DNA of 64,000 nucleotides, from contig NZ_JHWJ01000019.1 of assembly GCF_000687555.1 (NCBI RefSeq), positions 16,735 to 80,734 of the forward strand. The letters are read 5' to 3'. The notes beneath the pieces were generated by a model. The model was not told the DNA's origin, did no database searches, and saw only the letters and a program-made list of their open reading frames with translations. Both the position numbers and the translations under genes were made by a program. Shown here in pieces: positions 35,526-44,660 of this stretch. Source of the DNA: [Clostridium] aerotolerans DSM 5434. GTDB taxonomy: Bacteria > Bacillota > Clostridia > Lachnospirales > Lachnospiraceae. Numbering within the stretch: position 1 is the first letter of the stretch; each line of letters opens with the position of its first letter.

Positions 35526-37295
35526 ATGAAATTTTTACTGGCGGCAATGAATGCCAAATACATCCATTCCAATCCCGGAATCTACAGCTTAAAGGCGTAT
35601 GCAGAAAAGTTTGTAAACCGACCTGAGCTAAAAGACGGAAGCTTCCAGATTGAGATTGGAGAATATACCATCAACAGCCAGCTTGATGATATTTTAAAAG
35701 ACATATATCTAAAAAAGCCGGATGCAGTAGGGTTTTCCTGCTACATCTGGAACATGTCTTACGTTTTGGAACTTGTCCGGGACCTTCCGAAGGTTCTCCC
35801 TCAAGTGGAGATCTGGCTGGGAGGTCCTGAAGTGTCTTACGATGCTGCCCAGATTCTTTTAAAAGAACCTGGGGTATTTGGTATCATGATGGGCGAGGGA
35901 GAAGAAACCTTTTCTAAGGTAGTGGAATGTTATCTGGATAAGGAAAATGGTGATTTTACAGCCATAGACGGTGCTGCCGTGAGGGATAAAAACGGAACTC
36001 CAGTGGAACGGCCCTTAAAAAGAGCCGTGGATCTAAGTAAAATTCCCTTCCTTTATAAGGATATATCCGGCTTTGAAAACAGGATTATTTATTACGAAAG
36101 CAGCAGGGGATGTCCATTTTCCTGCAGCTACTGTCTTTCCTCTATTGATAAATCCGTCCGGTTTCGGGATACGGAGCTGGTAAAGAAGGAGCTTGATTTT
36201 TTCCTTGAGAGAAAGGTTCCGCAGGTAAAGTTTGTAGACAGGACCTTTAACTGCAACCATGCCCATACCATGGGGATATGGAAGCATCTGCTGGAGCATG
36301 ACAATGGGGTGACCAATTTTCATTTTGAAATCTCCGCAGACCTTTTGACTGAGGAGGAGCTTGACTTAATCTCCCGCATGAGGCCGGGACTGATTCAGCT
36401 GGAAATCGGCGTACAAAGTACTAACCAGGATACCATAAAGGAAATTAAGCGGACCATGGATCTGGTAAGCTTAAAGGAGACCGTTGAAAAGATCAACAGC
36501 TTTGGAAATATCCATCAGCATCTGGATTTGATTGCGGGACTTCCTTATGAAAATTATGAGAGTTTTCGACGGTCCTTTAACCAGGTCTATGAGATGAAGC
36601 CGGAACAGCTTCAGCTTGGATTTTTAAAGGTGTTAAAAGGCTCTTACATGTCTCAGAAAGCAAAAGAGTATGAGGTAAAGTATAAGGAGCAGGCTCCCTA
36701 TGAGGTGCTTTCCACCAGATGGCTGGATTATGGTGAGGTGCTGAAGCTTAAGAACTTGGAAGAGATGCTTGAGGTGTACGGAAACAGCGGACAGTTCAAT
36801 ACCACCATTCATGAACTTTTAACGGAGTTTCCTTCTCCATTTGATATGTTTGAGGCTCTTGCTGAATACTATGATAAACAGGAGCTGACAGGAATCAGTC
36901 ACAGCCGTATGGCACGCTATGAGATCTTGTCGCAGTTTATTGAAGGGCTGGCACCAAAGCGATTGCCCCTTTATCAGGACCTTTTGGTGTATGACTTATA
37001 TCTGAGAGAAAATTTAAAAAGCCGGCCTTCCTTTGCCCCTAATCAGGAGCCGTATAAAGATAAGGTGAAAGCCTTTTTCGCAGAGGAAGCAAAAACGTTT
37101 CAGTATTTAAATGAAGGATATGAAGGCTATGAGGCCAGACAGTTAATTAAAATGGCCCATGTAGAAGTGTTTGGAGGAAAACGGGCGGTTCTTTTTGATT
37201 ATAAGAAAAGAGATCCCTTAACCCATAACGCAGCGGTATATGAAGTTGACATTTGGAGGAAGGAATGGCAAAACGAGAAACAAAAGCAGAGCTGA
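35526..37295 (+). CDS. B12-binding-domain radical SAM protein (DUF4080 type)
   Basis: A 589-residue enzyme with an N-terminal cobalamin-binding-like domain (MKFLLAAMNAKYIHSNPG at the start, GGPEVSYDA near 98-106), a radical SAM core with the 4Fe-4S motif CPFSCSYC (about 196-203) and a long C-terminal domain of the DUF4080 kind. Members are widespread in Firmicutes; no reaction is established that I know of. It overlaps the endonuclease III gene at the 3' end. The order with deaminase, Nth and exonuclease suggests a housekeeping operon. Confidence 0.85.
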   Translation: MKFLLAAMNAKYIHSNPGIYSLKAYAEKFVNRPELKDGSFQIEIGEYTINSQLDDILKDIYLKKPDAVGFSCYIWNMSYVLELVRDLPKVLPQVEIWLGGPEVSYDAAQILLKEPGVFGIMMGEGEETFSKVVECYLDKENGDFTAIDGAAVRDKNGTPVERPLKRAVDLSKIPFLYKDISGFENRIIYYESSRGCPFSCSYCLSSIDKSVRFRDTELVKKELDFFLERKVPQVKFVDRTFNCNHAHTMGIWKHLLEHDNGVTNFHFEISADLLTEEELDLISRMRPGLIQLEIGVQSTNQDTIKEIKRTMDLVSLKETVEKINSFGNIHQHLDLIAGLPYENYESFRRSFNQVYEMKPEQLQLGFLKVLKGSYMSQKAKEYEVKYKEQAPYEVLSTRWLDYGEVLKLKNLEEMLEVYGNSGQFNTTIHELLTEFPSPFDMFEALAEYYDKQELTGISHSRMARYEILSQFIEGLAPKRLPLYQDLLVYDLYLRENLKSRPSFAPNQEPYKDKVKAFFAEEAKTFQYLNEGYEGYEARQLIKMAHVEVFGGKRAVLFDYKKRDPLTHNAAVYEVDIWRKEWQNEKQKQS

Positions 37296-37927
37296 AAGAA
37301 CGGGTAGAAAAGGTTCTTAATGCCCTTGACCAGGAATATGGAACAGAATATATCTGTTATTTGAATCATGAGACACCCTGGCAGCTGTTGATAGCCGTTA
37401 TTTTAAGTGCTCAATGTACGGATGCCAGAGTAAATATGGTTACAGTGGATCTGTTTCAGAAATACAAATCACCCAAGGATTTTGCTGAGGCAGATTTAAG
37501 GGAGCTTGAAAAGGATATCCACTCCCTTGGCTTTTACCACATGAAGGCCAAGAATATCATTTCCTGCTGTCAGGACTTAATGAGCCGGTTTGGAGGAAAT
37601 GTTCCTGATACCATGGAGGAGCTTCTGTCCCTTGCAGGAGTAGGAAGAAAAACAGCCAATGTAATTCTTGGAAATATCTACGACCAGCCAAGTATTGTTG
37701 TGGATACTCATGTAAAACGAATTTCTAAAAAACTGGGATTTGCAAAATCAGAAGATCCGGAAAAAATAGAGTATGAACTGATGAAGGTGCTTCCAAAGGA
37801 ACACTGGATACTCTGGAACATACAGATTATAACACTGGGCAGGTCCATCTGCGTAGCCAGAAGTCCCAAATGCGTGGAATGCTTTTTAAGGGAATTATGC
37901 CCAAGTGCCCAGATTCAGCCATCCTAG
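37265..37927 (+). CDS. nth: Endonuclease III
   Basis: A base-excision DNA glycosylase/AP lyase for oxidised pyrimidines. The 220 residues hold the helix-hairpin-helix LAGVGRKTANVIL with the catalytic Lys, the catalytic Asp in VVDTHVKR, and the 4Fe-4S ligands in CVARSPKCVECFLRELC (spacing C-x6-C-x2-C-x5-C). ATG 37265 is preceded by GGAGGAAGGA. The gene starts inside the end of the radical SAM gene and is followed by an exonuclease gene. Confidence 0.95.
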   Translation: MAKRETKAELKERVEKVLNALDQEYGTEYICYLNHETPWQLLIAVILSAQCTDARVNMVTVDLFQKYKSPKDFAEADLRELEKDIHSLGFYHMKAKNIISCCQDLMSRFGGNVPDTMEELLSLAGVGRKTANVILGNIYDQPSIVVDTHVKRISKKLGFAKSEDPEKIEYELMKVLPKEHWILWNIQIITLGRSICVARSPKCVECFLRELCPSAQIQPS

Positions 37928-37944
37928 GAGAGGGGAAGGAACAC

Positions 37945-38652
37945 ATGGTTTCATCTTATATTGCGGTAGATTTAGAAACAACAGGTCTTGATCCCAAGGC
38001 GGATAAGATCATTGAAATCGGTGCGGTGCGAGTGATTGACGGCAAGGTAGCAGCCCGCTATGAAACCTTTGTAAATCCCTACAGAAAGCTGGAAGAACGG
38101 GTCATAGCCCTGACTGGAATTACGGATGGAGAGATCGAATCAGCACCGGGAATTCAAACCGTTATCGGAGAATTTTTAGAGTTTGCAGACCATCTTCCCA
38201 TTTTAGGGCATCACGTTATTTTTGATTTTAGTTTTTTAAAACGGGCGGCAGTCAATGAAGGAAAAGAATTTGAACGTCAGGGGATCGATACTTTGAAGCT
38301 GGCAAGACGATTTATGCCCCCAGATGAAAAAAAGAATTTAAAGGATGCCTGTGTATATTTTGGTATCAAACAGGAAAAAAGTCATCGTGCCTTATCAGAC
38401 AGCATGGCTGCTCATGACTTATATCAGGAAATAAAAAAGCAATATGGAAGTCAGGAGCCGGAAGCATTTGAACCACAGGCTTTGATTTACAAGGTAAAAA
38501 GGGAACAGCCTGCCTCAAAAAGGCAAAAAGAACACTTGCAGGATTTATTAAAATATCATAAAATAGTTTTATCTGTGCAAACGGATCATTTATCCAGAAA
38601 TGAAATATCAAGAATCACGGATAAAATCATAGCACAGTATGGAAGAATATAA
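37945..38652 (+). CDS. DnaQ-type 3'-5' exonuclease
   Basis: A 235-residue DEDDh exonuclease resembling the epsilon subunit or the exonuclease domain of PolC. Residues VDLETTGLD (about 8-16) supply Asp and Glu, HHVIFDFSF gives the second Asp, and HRALSDSMA holds the His and final Asp. The C-terminal 60 residues (YKVKREQPASKRQKEHL onward) are basic and helical. ATG 37945 follows GGGGAAGG. It lies 17 bases after nth, so proofreading or repair trimming is a reasonable role. Confidence 0.9.
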   Translation: MVSSYIAVDLETTGLDPKADKIIEIGAVRVIDGKVAARYETFVNPYRKLEERVIALTGITDGEIESAPGIQTVIGEFLEFADHLPILGHHVIFDFSFLKRAAVNEGKEFERQGIDTLKLARRFMPPDEKKNLKDACVYFGIKQEKSHRALSDSMAAHDLYQEIKKQYGSQEPEAFEPQALIYKVKREQPASKRQKEHLQDLLKYHKIVLSVQTDHLSRNEISRITDKIIAQYGRI

Positions 38653-38668
38653 GAGAGGTGATAGCAAT

Positions 38669-38779
38669 ATGATAAATTTTAACAATAAAAACAACAGAAA
38701 GTTTATGTCAGTCGTTTTAATTGGAGTTGTAGTATTATTAATCGTTTCCATGATACTTCCTATTATGCTTAGATTCTAG
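38669..38779 (+). CDS. Small single-helix membrane protein, 36 residues
   Basis: A hydrophilic head (MINFNNKNNRKF) followed by one hydrophobic helix (SVVLIGVVVLLIVSMILP) and a short basic end. GAGAGGTG lies 7-9 bases before ATG, an excellent site, which argues for a real gene. It is 16 bases after the exonuclease gene. Function unknown; small stress-linked membrane proteins of Firmicutes have this plan. Confidence 0.6.
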   Translation: MINFNNKNNRKFMSVVLIGVVVLLIVSMILPIMLRF

Positions 38780-38832
38780 GCATTGGGGGCATCGCCACAT
38801 CATACAGACACAGTAGAGCATGAGGAATGAAT

Positions 38833-40329
38833 ATGAAAAAGAAGACTTTATCCATTAGCCTGGCAGCAGTCCTGCTGGCTGCAGGAATTGGATTTCTCTC
38901 TCCGGTATATGTTATGGCTGACACACTTCCGGACGGAATTTATGTCGGAGAGTATAACTTAGGAGGTATGACGGAAGAAGAGGCCAACAAAAAGATACAA
39001 GATCTGGTAGGTGAGATGGAAAACCAGAAGATTACCCTGACCGTAGACGGGCAGCCCATGGAAACAACAGCAAAAGAGCTGGGATTTCACTGGAGCAACC
39101 CAGAAGCAGTGAATCAGGCAGCATCTGCCTGGCAGGGCGGTAATTTAATCAAACGTTATCTGAACAAAAAAGATATTGAGAAAAATCATGTAATCATTCC
39201 GTTGGAAACAGCTCTTGACGATGGAAGACTGGAAGCCTTCATCAATGAAAAGTGTGCGGCTGCTATCGTGGCACCACAGAACGCTTCCATTACCCGCGCG
39301 AACGGCGCGTTTACAGTCACTCCATCGGTAACTGGTAAGAATGTTGACATTCAGGCAACCAAGGAAGCCTTAAATGCTGCATTGGCAAATGGACTTTCTA
39401 AACCGGTTTCAGCGACTGCAGTGGTTGCAGAAGTCAAGCCTGCCATTACCACAGAGGATTTATCCACCATTAATGATACGCTTGGAACCTTTTCCACCAG
39501 CTTTTCATCCAGTGGTGCCTCAAGATCAAAAAATCTTCAGGTGGGATCTTCCAAAATAAACGGACGCGTCCTTATGCCGGGAGAGACCTTATCCGGATAT
39601 GAATGCATGCACCCATTTACCGTATCCAATGGTTATGCCACAGCAGCCGCTTATGAAAACGGCCAGGTGGTGGATAGTGTAGGTGGCGGTGTCTGCCAGA
39701 TTTCCACAACTCTTTATAATGCTGTATTAAGGGCAGAGCTTCAAGTCGCCCAGAGACAGAACCATTCCATGGTTGTCGCCTATGTAAAGCCTTCCCAGGA
39801 TGCTGCCATTGCAGGAACTTATAAAGATTTAAAGTTCACAAACAATTACAGCACTCCTATTTATATAGAGGGATATACCTCTGGAAAGACTATTACCTTT
39901 ACCGTTTATGGCAAAGAGACAAGACCGGCGAACCGTACCTTTGATTTCGTATCCGAGACGCTGAGCGTAACAGATCCAGGTGCTCCAAAAGAAGTGGTGG
40001 ATCCGGCCATGCCTCCCGGAAGCAGAAAGCAGGTACAGTCTGCTCATACAGGAATTAAATCAAGACTGTGGAAGGTTGTCTATGTAGATGGCGTGGAACA
40101 GAGCCGTGAGATTCTCCATACCGACACTTATAATCCTTCCAAGGCAATTATAAAGGTAGGGCCGGCAGCTCCGGCATCGGTAACTCCGGTACAACCTCAG
40201 CCACAGGAAAATCCTCCGGTAGTGGAACCAGCGACTCAGCCAGCAACCCAGCCGGCAGAGACTCCGGCTGCTGCTCAGCCAGAGGTATTTCCTGGAGATG
40301 ATGTGGTTCCTCAGGGACCGGGAATGTAG
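38833..40329 (+). CDS. VanW-domain secreted protein
   Basis: A 498-residue exported protein of the YoaR/VanW type. A signal peptide (MKKKTLSISLAAVLLAAG) is followed by a peptidoglycan-binding-like domain (VGEYNLGGMTEEEANKKI), the VanW core (SRSKNLQVGSSKINGRVLMPG, then GGGVCQISTTLYNAVLRA and QNHSMVVAYV) and a Pro/Gln/Thr tail with TQPATQPAETPA. VanW proteins are linked to the cell wall, without a known reaction. ATG 38833 is favoured over 38827 because GAGGA is 6 bases away. It is followed 9 bases later by the AIR-synthase-like gene. Confidence 0.87.
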   Translation: MKKKTLSISLAAVLLAAGIGFLSPVYVMADTLPDGIYVGEYNLGGMTEEEANKKIQDLVGEMENQKITLTVDGQPMETTAKELGFHWSNPEAVNQAASAWQGGNLIKRYLNKKDIEKNHVIIPLETALDDGRLEAFINEKCAAAIVAPQNASITRANGAFTVTPSVTGKNVDIQATKEALNAALANGLSKPVSATAVVAEVKPAITTEDLSTINDTLGTFSTSFSSSGASRSKNLQVGSSKINGRVLMPGETLSGYECMHPFTVSNGYATAAAYENGQVVDSVGGGVCQISTTLYNAVLRAELQVAQRQNHSMVVAYVKPSQDAAIAGTYKDLKFTNNYSTPIYIEGYTSGKTITFTVYGKETRPANRTFDFVSETLSVTDPGAPKEVVDPAMPPGSRKQVQSAHTGIKSRLWKVVYVDGVEQSREILHTDTYNPSKAIIKVGPAAPASVTPVQPQPQENPPVVEPATQPATQPAETPAAAQPEVFPGDDVVPQGPGM

Positions 40330-40338
40330 GCAATAGGA

Positions 40339-40908
40339 ATGATGAGACGCATTGAACGAGACAATACAGGACAAATAAAGCCCGGTCAGGATCTGGTGGT
40401 TGCAGGATACGCCGGGCTTTCCGGCACCATAAAGATTGCCGGACATAAAAAAGAAGAGCTTTCTCAGTGGTTTTCCAAAGATTACGTGGACCGGATTTTA
40501 AGTCAGGAAGGAAAAGAACCAGTCTTTGACTTTGCTGATTTTAAAAAATGGGGCGCCACGGAATGGGAGCCTTCCGGAGAAGGCGGCATCTTAAAGACCC
40601 TTTGGGATTTATCCGGCGCCTATATGACAGGAATCCGCTTTTCTCTTCGACGGATACCCGTAAAGCAGGAAACCATTGAGTTATGTGAGCGGTACGATTT
40701 AAACCCATACCGCCTATACTCAGCCGGATGTTTTCTTATGACAGCAGATAACGGGGCAGATCTTTTGGAGGCCCTGAAAGAACATGGCATAGAGGGAGCT
40801 GTCATCGGTAAGGTAACAGAAGGGATCGGAAGAATCCTGGATCATGGAGATGGTGTCGGATATCTGGACCGTCCCACAAAGGATGAGTTATATAAAATTA
40901 TGGAATAA
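40339..40908 (+). CDS. AIR-synthase C-terminal-domain protein
   Basis: A 189-residue protein resembling the C-terminal half of PurM/HypE-fold proteins (AIR synthase related, C-terminal domain): GQDLVVAGYAGLSGTIKIA, ETIELCERYDLNPYRLYSAGCFLMT and IEGAVIGKVTEG. The N-terminal ATP-binding half is missing, so it is not a full enzyme. No hydrogenase or purine genes are near. It lies between the VanW gene and an Lrp regulator. A stand-alone small-molecule-binding role is inferred. Confidence 0.7.
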   Translation: MMRRIERDNTGQIKPGQDLVVAGYAGLSGTIKIAGHKKEELSQWFSKDYVDRILSQEGKEPVFDFADFKKWGATEWEPSGEGGILKTLWDLSGAYMTGIRFSLRRIPVKQETIELCERYDLNPYRLYSAGCFLMTADNGADLLEALKEHGIEGAVIGKVTEGIGRILDHGDGVGYLDRPTKDELYKIME

Positions 40909-40940
40909 TTATTTGACGAAACATCACCGGAGGTAAGGAT

Positions 40941-41423
40941 ATGAGGGAAAAGATATTAGCGATTATTGAAAAGAACAGCAGAATCGACGTAAAAGACCTG
41001 GCTATACTGTTGGGAGAAAGCGAAATTGCCATTGCCAATGAAATTGCGGAAATGGAAAAAGAACATATCATCTGCGGATACCATACCTTAATCAATTGGG
41101 ACAATACCAGCGATGAAAAGGTAGTAGCCTTAATTGAGGTAAAGGTAACACCTCAAAGAGGTATGGGATTTGATAAAATCGCTGAAAGAATCTATCAGTA
41201 TAATGAAGTAAACGCAGTATACCTTATGTCCGGTGCCTTTGATTTTACCGTATTCATTGAAGGAAAGACCATGAGACAGGTAGCTCAGTTTGTTTCCGAG
41301 AAATTATCTCCCATGGAATCCGTGCTCAGCACAGCTACTCATTTTGTCCTTAAAAAATATAAGGACCACGGAACCGTCCTCTCAGAAGAGACACCGGATG
41401 AAAGGATGTTGATTACACCGTGA
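40941..41423 (+). CDS. Lrp/AsnC-family regulator
   Basis: A 160-residue protein with an N-terminal winged helix (ILAIIEKNSRIDVKDLAILLG) and a C-terminal RAM/effector domain (VVALIEVKVTPQRG, then VYLMSGAFDFTVFIEG). The family senses amino acids and forms octamers. The stop overlaps the GTG start of the aminotransferase, so the two are co-translated; the natural inference is that it controls this aminotransferase in answer to an amino acid. Confidence 0.9.
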   Translation: MREKILAIIEKNSRIDVKDLAILLGESEIAIANEIAEMEKEHIICGYHTLINWDNTSDEKVVALIEVKVTPQRGMGFDKIAERIYQYNEVNAVYLMSGAFDFTVFIEGKTMRQVAQFVSEKLSPMESVLSTATHFVLKKYKDHGTVLSEETPDERMLITP

Positions 41424-42589
41424 GAAACCCATTATCAGACAGAATCGTGGAGATTCCATCATCCGGAATCCGGAAGTTTTTTGATATCGTAAGCGAGATG
41501 AAGGATGCCATTTCCCTTGGAGTGGGAGAGCCTGACTTTGATACGCCCTGGCATATCAGAGAGGAAGGAATCTATTCCCTTGAAAAAGGCCGTACCTTCT
41601 ATACATCCAATGCAGGATTAAAAGAATTAAAAGTTGAGATTTCCAGCTATCTAAGCAGACGCTTTGAAGTTACTTACGACCCTGACCATGAGGTCATGGT
41701 CACCGTAGGCGGAAGTGAAGCCATTGACATCGCACTTCGTGCCATGTTAAATCCTGGAGATGAAGTGCTCATTCCCCAGCCAAGCTACGTTTCCTACGTG
41801 CCCTGTACCATTCTGGCCAATGGAGTTCCAGTTACCATTTGCTTAGAGGAAAAGGATCAGTTTAAGCTGACAAAGGAAAAGCTTTTAGAAAAAATAACAG
41901 ATAAGACAAAGGTTCTTATCCTTCCTTTCCCCAATAACCCAACAGGTGCGGTTATGACGAAGGAAGAATTAAAAGATATTGTAGAAGTAGTCATTGAAAA
42001 GGATTTATTCGTATTATCCGATGAAATCTATGCAGAGCTTACTTACGGCGGAGACCATACCACCATTGCCTCCTTCCCTGGAATGAGGGACCGAACCATC
42101 CTGATCAATGGATTTTCCAAATCCTATGCCATGACCGGCTGGCGTCTTGGCTATGCAGCCGCGCCCAGAGTGATCTTAGAGCAGATGCTTAAAATTCATC
42201 AGTTTGCCATCATGTGCGCCCCAACCACCAGCCAGTATGCGGCAGTAGCGGCACTACGGGACGGGGATAAGGATGTTCAGGCAATGCGGGAATCCTATGA
42301 CCAGAGAAGACGTTATCTCATCCATGCATTTAACGAAATGGGCTTAGAGTGCTTTGAACCCCACGGCGCCTTTTATATGTTCCCAAGCATCAAGCGTTTT
42401 AACATGACCTCAGATGAGTTTGCCACCAGACTCTTACGGGAAGAAAAGGTAGCGGTCGTTCCTGGCACTGCATTTGGCGACTGCGGAGAAGGCTTTCTTC
42501 GTATCTCCTATGCTTACTCCTTAAAGAACTTAAAGGAGGCTTTAAGCCGCATGGACCGCTTTATAAAGAATCTTGACAGGAAGGCGTAA
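41420..42589 (+). CDS. Class I/II PLP aminotransferase
   Basis: A 389-residue fold-type I aminotransferase. Visible are YTSNAGLKELK, PNNPTGA, DEIYAEL and the PLP lysine in NGFSKSYAMTGWRLGY, then a C-terminal Arg in FLRISYA that binds the substrate carboxylate. Substrates could be aromatic amino acids or aspartate; this cannot be decided here. The start is GTG 41420 overlapping the Lrp gene stop (GTGA), typical of Lrp-aminotransferase pairs in Clostridia. Confidence 0.9.
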   Translation: MRNPLSDRIVEIPSSGIRKFFDIVSEMKDAISLGVGEPDFDTPWHIREEGIYSLEKGRTFYTSNAGLKELKVEISSYLSRRFEVTYDPDHEVMVTVGGSEAIDIALRAMLNPGDEVLIPQPSYVSYVPCTILANGVPVTICLEEKDQFKLTKEKLLEKITDKTKVLILPFPNNPTGAVMTKEELKDIVEVVIEKDLFVLSDEIYAELTYGGDHTTIASFPGMRDRTILINGFSKSYAMTGWRLGYAAAPRVILEQMLKIHQFAIMCAPTTSQYAAVAALRDGDKDVQAMRESYDQRRRYLIHAFNEMGLECFEPHGAFYMFPSIKRFNMTSDEFATRLLREEKVAVVPGTAFGDCGEGFLRISYAYSLKNLKEALSRMDRFIKNLDRKA

Positions 42590-42595
42590 AGAACC

Positions 42596-43093
42596 ATGAA
42601 TATCGTACTATTAGAGCCGGAAATGCCGGCAAACACAGGCAACATCGGAAGGACCTGTGTGGCCACAGGCACCAAGCTTCACTTAATCGAGCCTCTGGGC
42701 TTTAAGCTTACCGATAAGCTGATTAAGCGGGCAGGACTGGATTACTGGGATAAGCTTGATGTCACGGTGTACAGTGATTTTCAGGACTTTCTTGATAAAA
42801 ATCCCGGCGCAAAAATTTACATGGCAACAACAAAGGGGCTTCATGTTTATTCTGATGTAACCTATGAGCCCGATGATTACCTGATGTTTGGAAAAGAGAG
42901 TGCCGGTATCCCGGAAGAAATCCTCTTAGGCAATCAGGACCGGTGCGTGAGAATTCCCATGTGGGGAGATATCCGCTCCTTAAATCTCTCAAACTCTGTT
43001 TCCATTATGCTTTATGAGGCATTAAGACAGAATGGATTTGAACATATGACCATGCAGGGAGAGCTTCATCATCTGCATTGGGAGGAATCATAA
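42596..43093 (+). CDS. trmL: tRNA (cytidine/uridine-34-2'-O)-methyltransferase
   Basis: A 165-residue SPOUT methyltransferase that methylates the wobble ribose of tRNA-Leu. The N-terminus (NIVLLEPEMPANTGNIGRTC) and the trefoil-knot SAM motifs (MFGKESAGIPEEIL, then RIPMWGDIRSLNLSNSV) are diagnostic. It starts 6 bases after the aminotransferase stop with AGGAAGG upstream and precedes a strong terminator. Confidence 0.93.
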   Translation: MNIVLLEPEMPANTGNIGRTCVATGTKLHLIEPLGFKLTDKLIKRAGLDYWDKLDVTVYSDFQDFLDKNPGAKIYMATTKGLHVYSDVTYEPDDYLMFGKESAGIPEEILLGNQDRCVRIPMWGDIRSLNLSNSVSIMLYEALRQNGFEHMTMQGELHHLHWEES

Positions 43094-43116
43094 GAATATA
43101 AAGATATCATATTATA

Positions 43117-43172
43117 ATGCGTTTTTTACTGGCTCAGCGTTGGCAGCTGACCGGTAAAAGGCGCATTTTTTA
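43117..43172 (+). terminator. Terminator after trmL
   Basis: A two-part stem (ATGCG...TTTACTGGCTCAGC with GCTGACCGGTAAA...CGCAT) is followed by six T. It closes the Lrp-aminotransferase-trmL unit. Confidence 0.8.
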
Positions 43173-43224
43173 TGTAATTATTCCTCTCTGAAAGGTTCAT
43201 ACGGATTATCCGGCAGAAGGATTT

Positions 43225-43236
43225 TTGTATATACAA
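43225..43236. promoter_or_regulatory. Palindromic operator TTGTATATACAA, distal copy
   Basis: A perfect 12-base palindrome matching the AraR-type operator form (TTGTAC/GTACAA core), identical to the copy at 43433-43444 and 208 bases from it. An AraR-like regulator is encoded at 47601-48710. The gap 43173-43470 has no gene. Confidence 0.6.
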
Positions 43237-43432
43237 CTTACCCTCAAACCAAAAAGCAAGTGATACAAGCAATATGATGAGAGAGCGAAAAAAATACAAA
43301 ATAAAATCATACAAATGCAACAAAATAAATAAAAAAATCCAGGTATAAATGAAAAATCGCTATCATAATATAACGTGGGTAGTGACAAGATGTATGGAAT
43401 CCAATCAATAGCAATTTTACGAAGAACGTAAA

Positions 43433-43444
43433 TTGTATATACAA
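43433..43444. promoter_or_regulatory. Palindromic operator TTGTATATACAA, promoter-proximal copy
   Basis: The second identical palindrome lies 26 bases before the start of the binding-protein gene, just upstream of its ribosome site. This is the expected place for repression by the AraR-like protein; spacing to the distal copy is close to 20 helical turns, suited to looping. Confidence 0.65.
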
Positions 43445-43470
43445 AAAAGCCATAGGAGGGGTAAATTGTT

Positions 43471-44649
43471 ATGAAACGAAGAATTTTAAGTGTGATCCTG
43501 GGAGCCATGTTGGCGGTATCTTCCTTGTCAGGGTGCGGAGGTTCCAAAGCAGCCGCAACCACTGCAGCAGTTAATGAGGGCACCACCACAGCCGCCAAAT
43601 CAGAGGAAGCCACACAAAATGCAGTCACAGAAGCAACAAAGGCAGCAGGAAAGGGAGGAAAGGTTGGAGTCGCCATGCCCACCCAGTCTTCCGAGCGCTG
43701 GATCAATGACGGCGCGAACATGAAGAAACAGCTGGAAGCACTTGGCTATGAAGTGGATCTCCAATATGCCGAAGATGATGTGCAGATGCAGGTATCCCAG
43801 ATCGAGAACATGATTGCTTCCGGTGTAGAATGTCTGGTCATCGCCTCCATTGATTCCTCCGCTCTTGTCAATGTAGAAGAGCAGGCAAAGAATGCCGGCA
43901 TTCCCATCATTGCCTACGACCGTCTCCTCATGGACACCGATGCCGTTTCCTATTATGCGACCTTTGATAACAAGGGCGTAGGAACAGTCATCGGTCAATA
44001 CATAAAAGACACAAAGCAGCTGGATAAGGCAAAAGCAGAAGGAAAATCCTACACCATAGAATTCTTCATGGGTTCCCCGGATGATAACAATGCCTTATTC
44101 CTTTACAACGGTTTAATGGAAGTCTTAAAACCATATCTGGATGACGGCACACTGGTATGCGAGTCCGGCCGTACCTCCTTTGAAGATACCTGCATTCTCC
44201 GCTGGTCCCAGGAAACAGCCCAGCAGAACTGTGAAAACTACTTAACCGGCTTTTATGCAGATAAGAAGCTGGATATTGCAGCTACCGCCTTTGACGGATT
44301 TGCTTATGGCTGTAAGGCAGCCTTAGAGGGAGCTGGCTATAAGGTTGGAGTTGACTGGCCATTAGTTACCGGTCAGGACGCAGAGCTTATGGCAACCAAA
44401 AATATCATTTCCGGCTATCAGACCATGTCTATCTACAAGGATACAAGGCTTCTGGCAGAGAAATGCGTAAAGATGGTTCAGGCCGTATTAGAAGGTGCAG
44501 AACCGGAAATCAACGATACCAAGCAGTATAACAATGGGAAAATCGTCGTACCTTCTTATCTTTGCACACCGGTAGCGGTTGATAAAGATAACTATAAGAA
44601 GATTATTATTGACGGCGGCTATTACACCGAAGATCAGCTGTCTAAATAA
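43471..44649 (+). CDS. Monosaccharide ABC transporter binding lipoprotein (ChvE type)
   Basis: A 392-residue periplasmic-binding-type I protein with a lipoprotein signal (basic start, hydrophobic core, lipobox LSGC) and an Ala/Thr-rich linker. The core (KVGVAMPTQSSERWINDG, VIASIDSSALVNVEEQAKN, VTGQDAEL) matches multiple-monosaccharide binding proteins for arabinose, xylose, galactose or glucose. AGGAGGGG precedes the start. Two palindromic operators lie upstream and a terminator hairpin follows, so it should be made in excess over its ATPase and permease. Confidence 0.9.
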   Translation: MKRRILSVILGAMLAVSSLSGCGGSKAAATTAAVNEGTTTAAKSEEATQNAVTEATKAAGKGGKVGVAMPTQSSERWINDGANMKKQLEALGYEVDLQYAEDDVQMQVSQIENMIASGVECLVIASIDSSALVNVEEQAKNAGIPIIAYDRLLMDTDAVSYYATFDNKGVGTVIGQYIKDTKQLDKAKAEGKSYTIEFFMGSPDDNNALFLYNGLMEVLKPYLDDGTLVCESGRTSFEDTCILRWSQETAQQNCENYLTGFYADKKLDIAATAFDGFAYGCKAALEGAGYKVGVDWPLVTGQDAELMATKNIISGYQTMSIYKDTRLLAEKCVKMVQAVLEGAEPEINDTKQYNNGKIVVPSYLCTPVAVDKDNYKKIIIDGGYYTEDQLSK

Positions 44650-44660
44650 CAGGGAAGAAA

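Noticed and set aside
40141..40310. Pro/Thr/Gln repeats in the VanW tail as a possible tandem-repeat array
   Set aside because: They encode a normal low-complexity linker and are too irregular to be a DNA repeat.
40060..40446. A 128-codon minus-strand frame over the VanW tail
   Set aside because: It mirrors the Pro/Gln-rich repeats and gives a Ser/Cys/Arg-rich nonsense protein.
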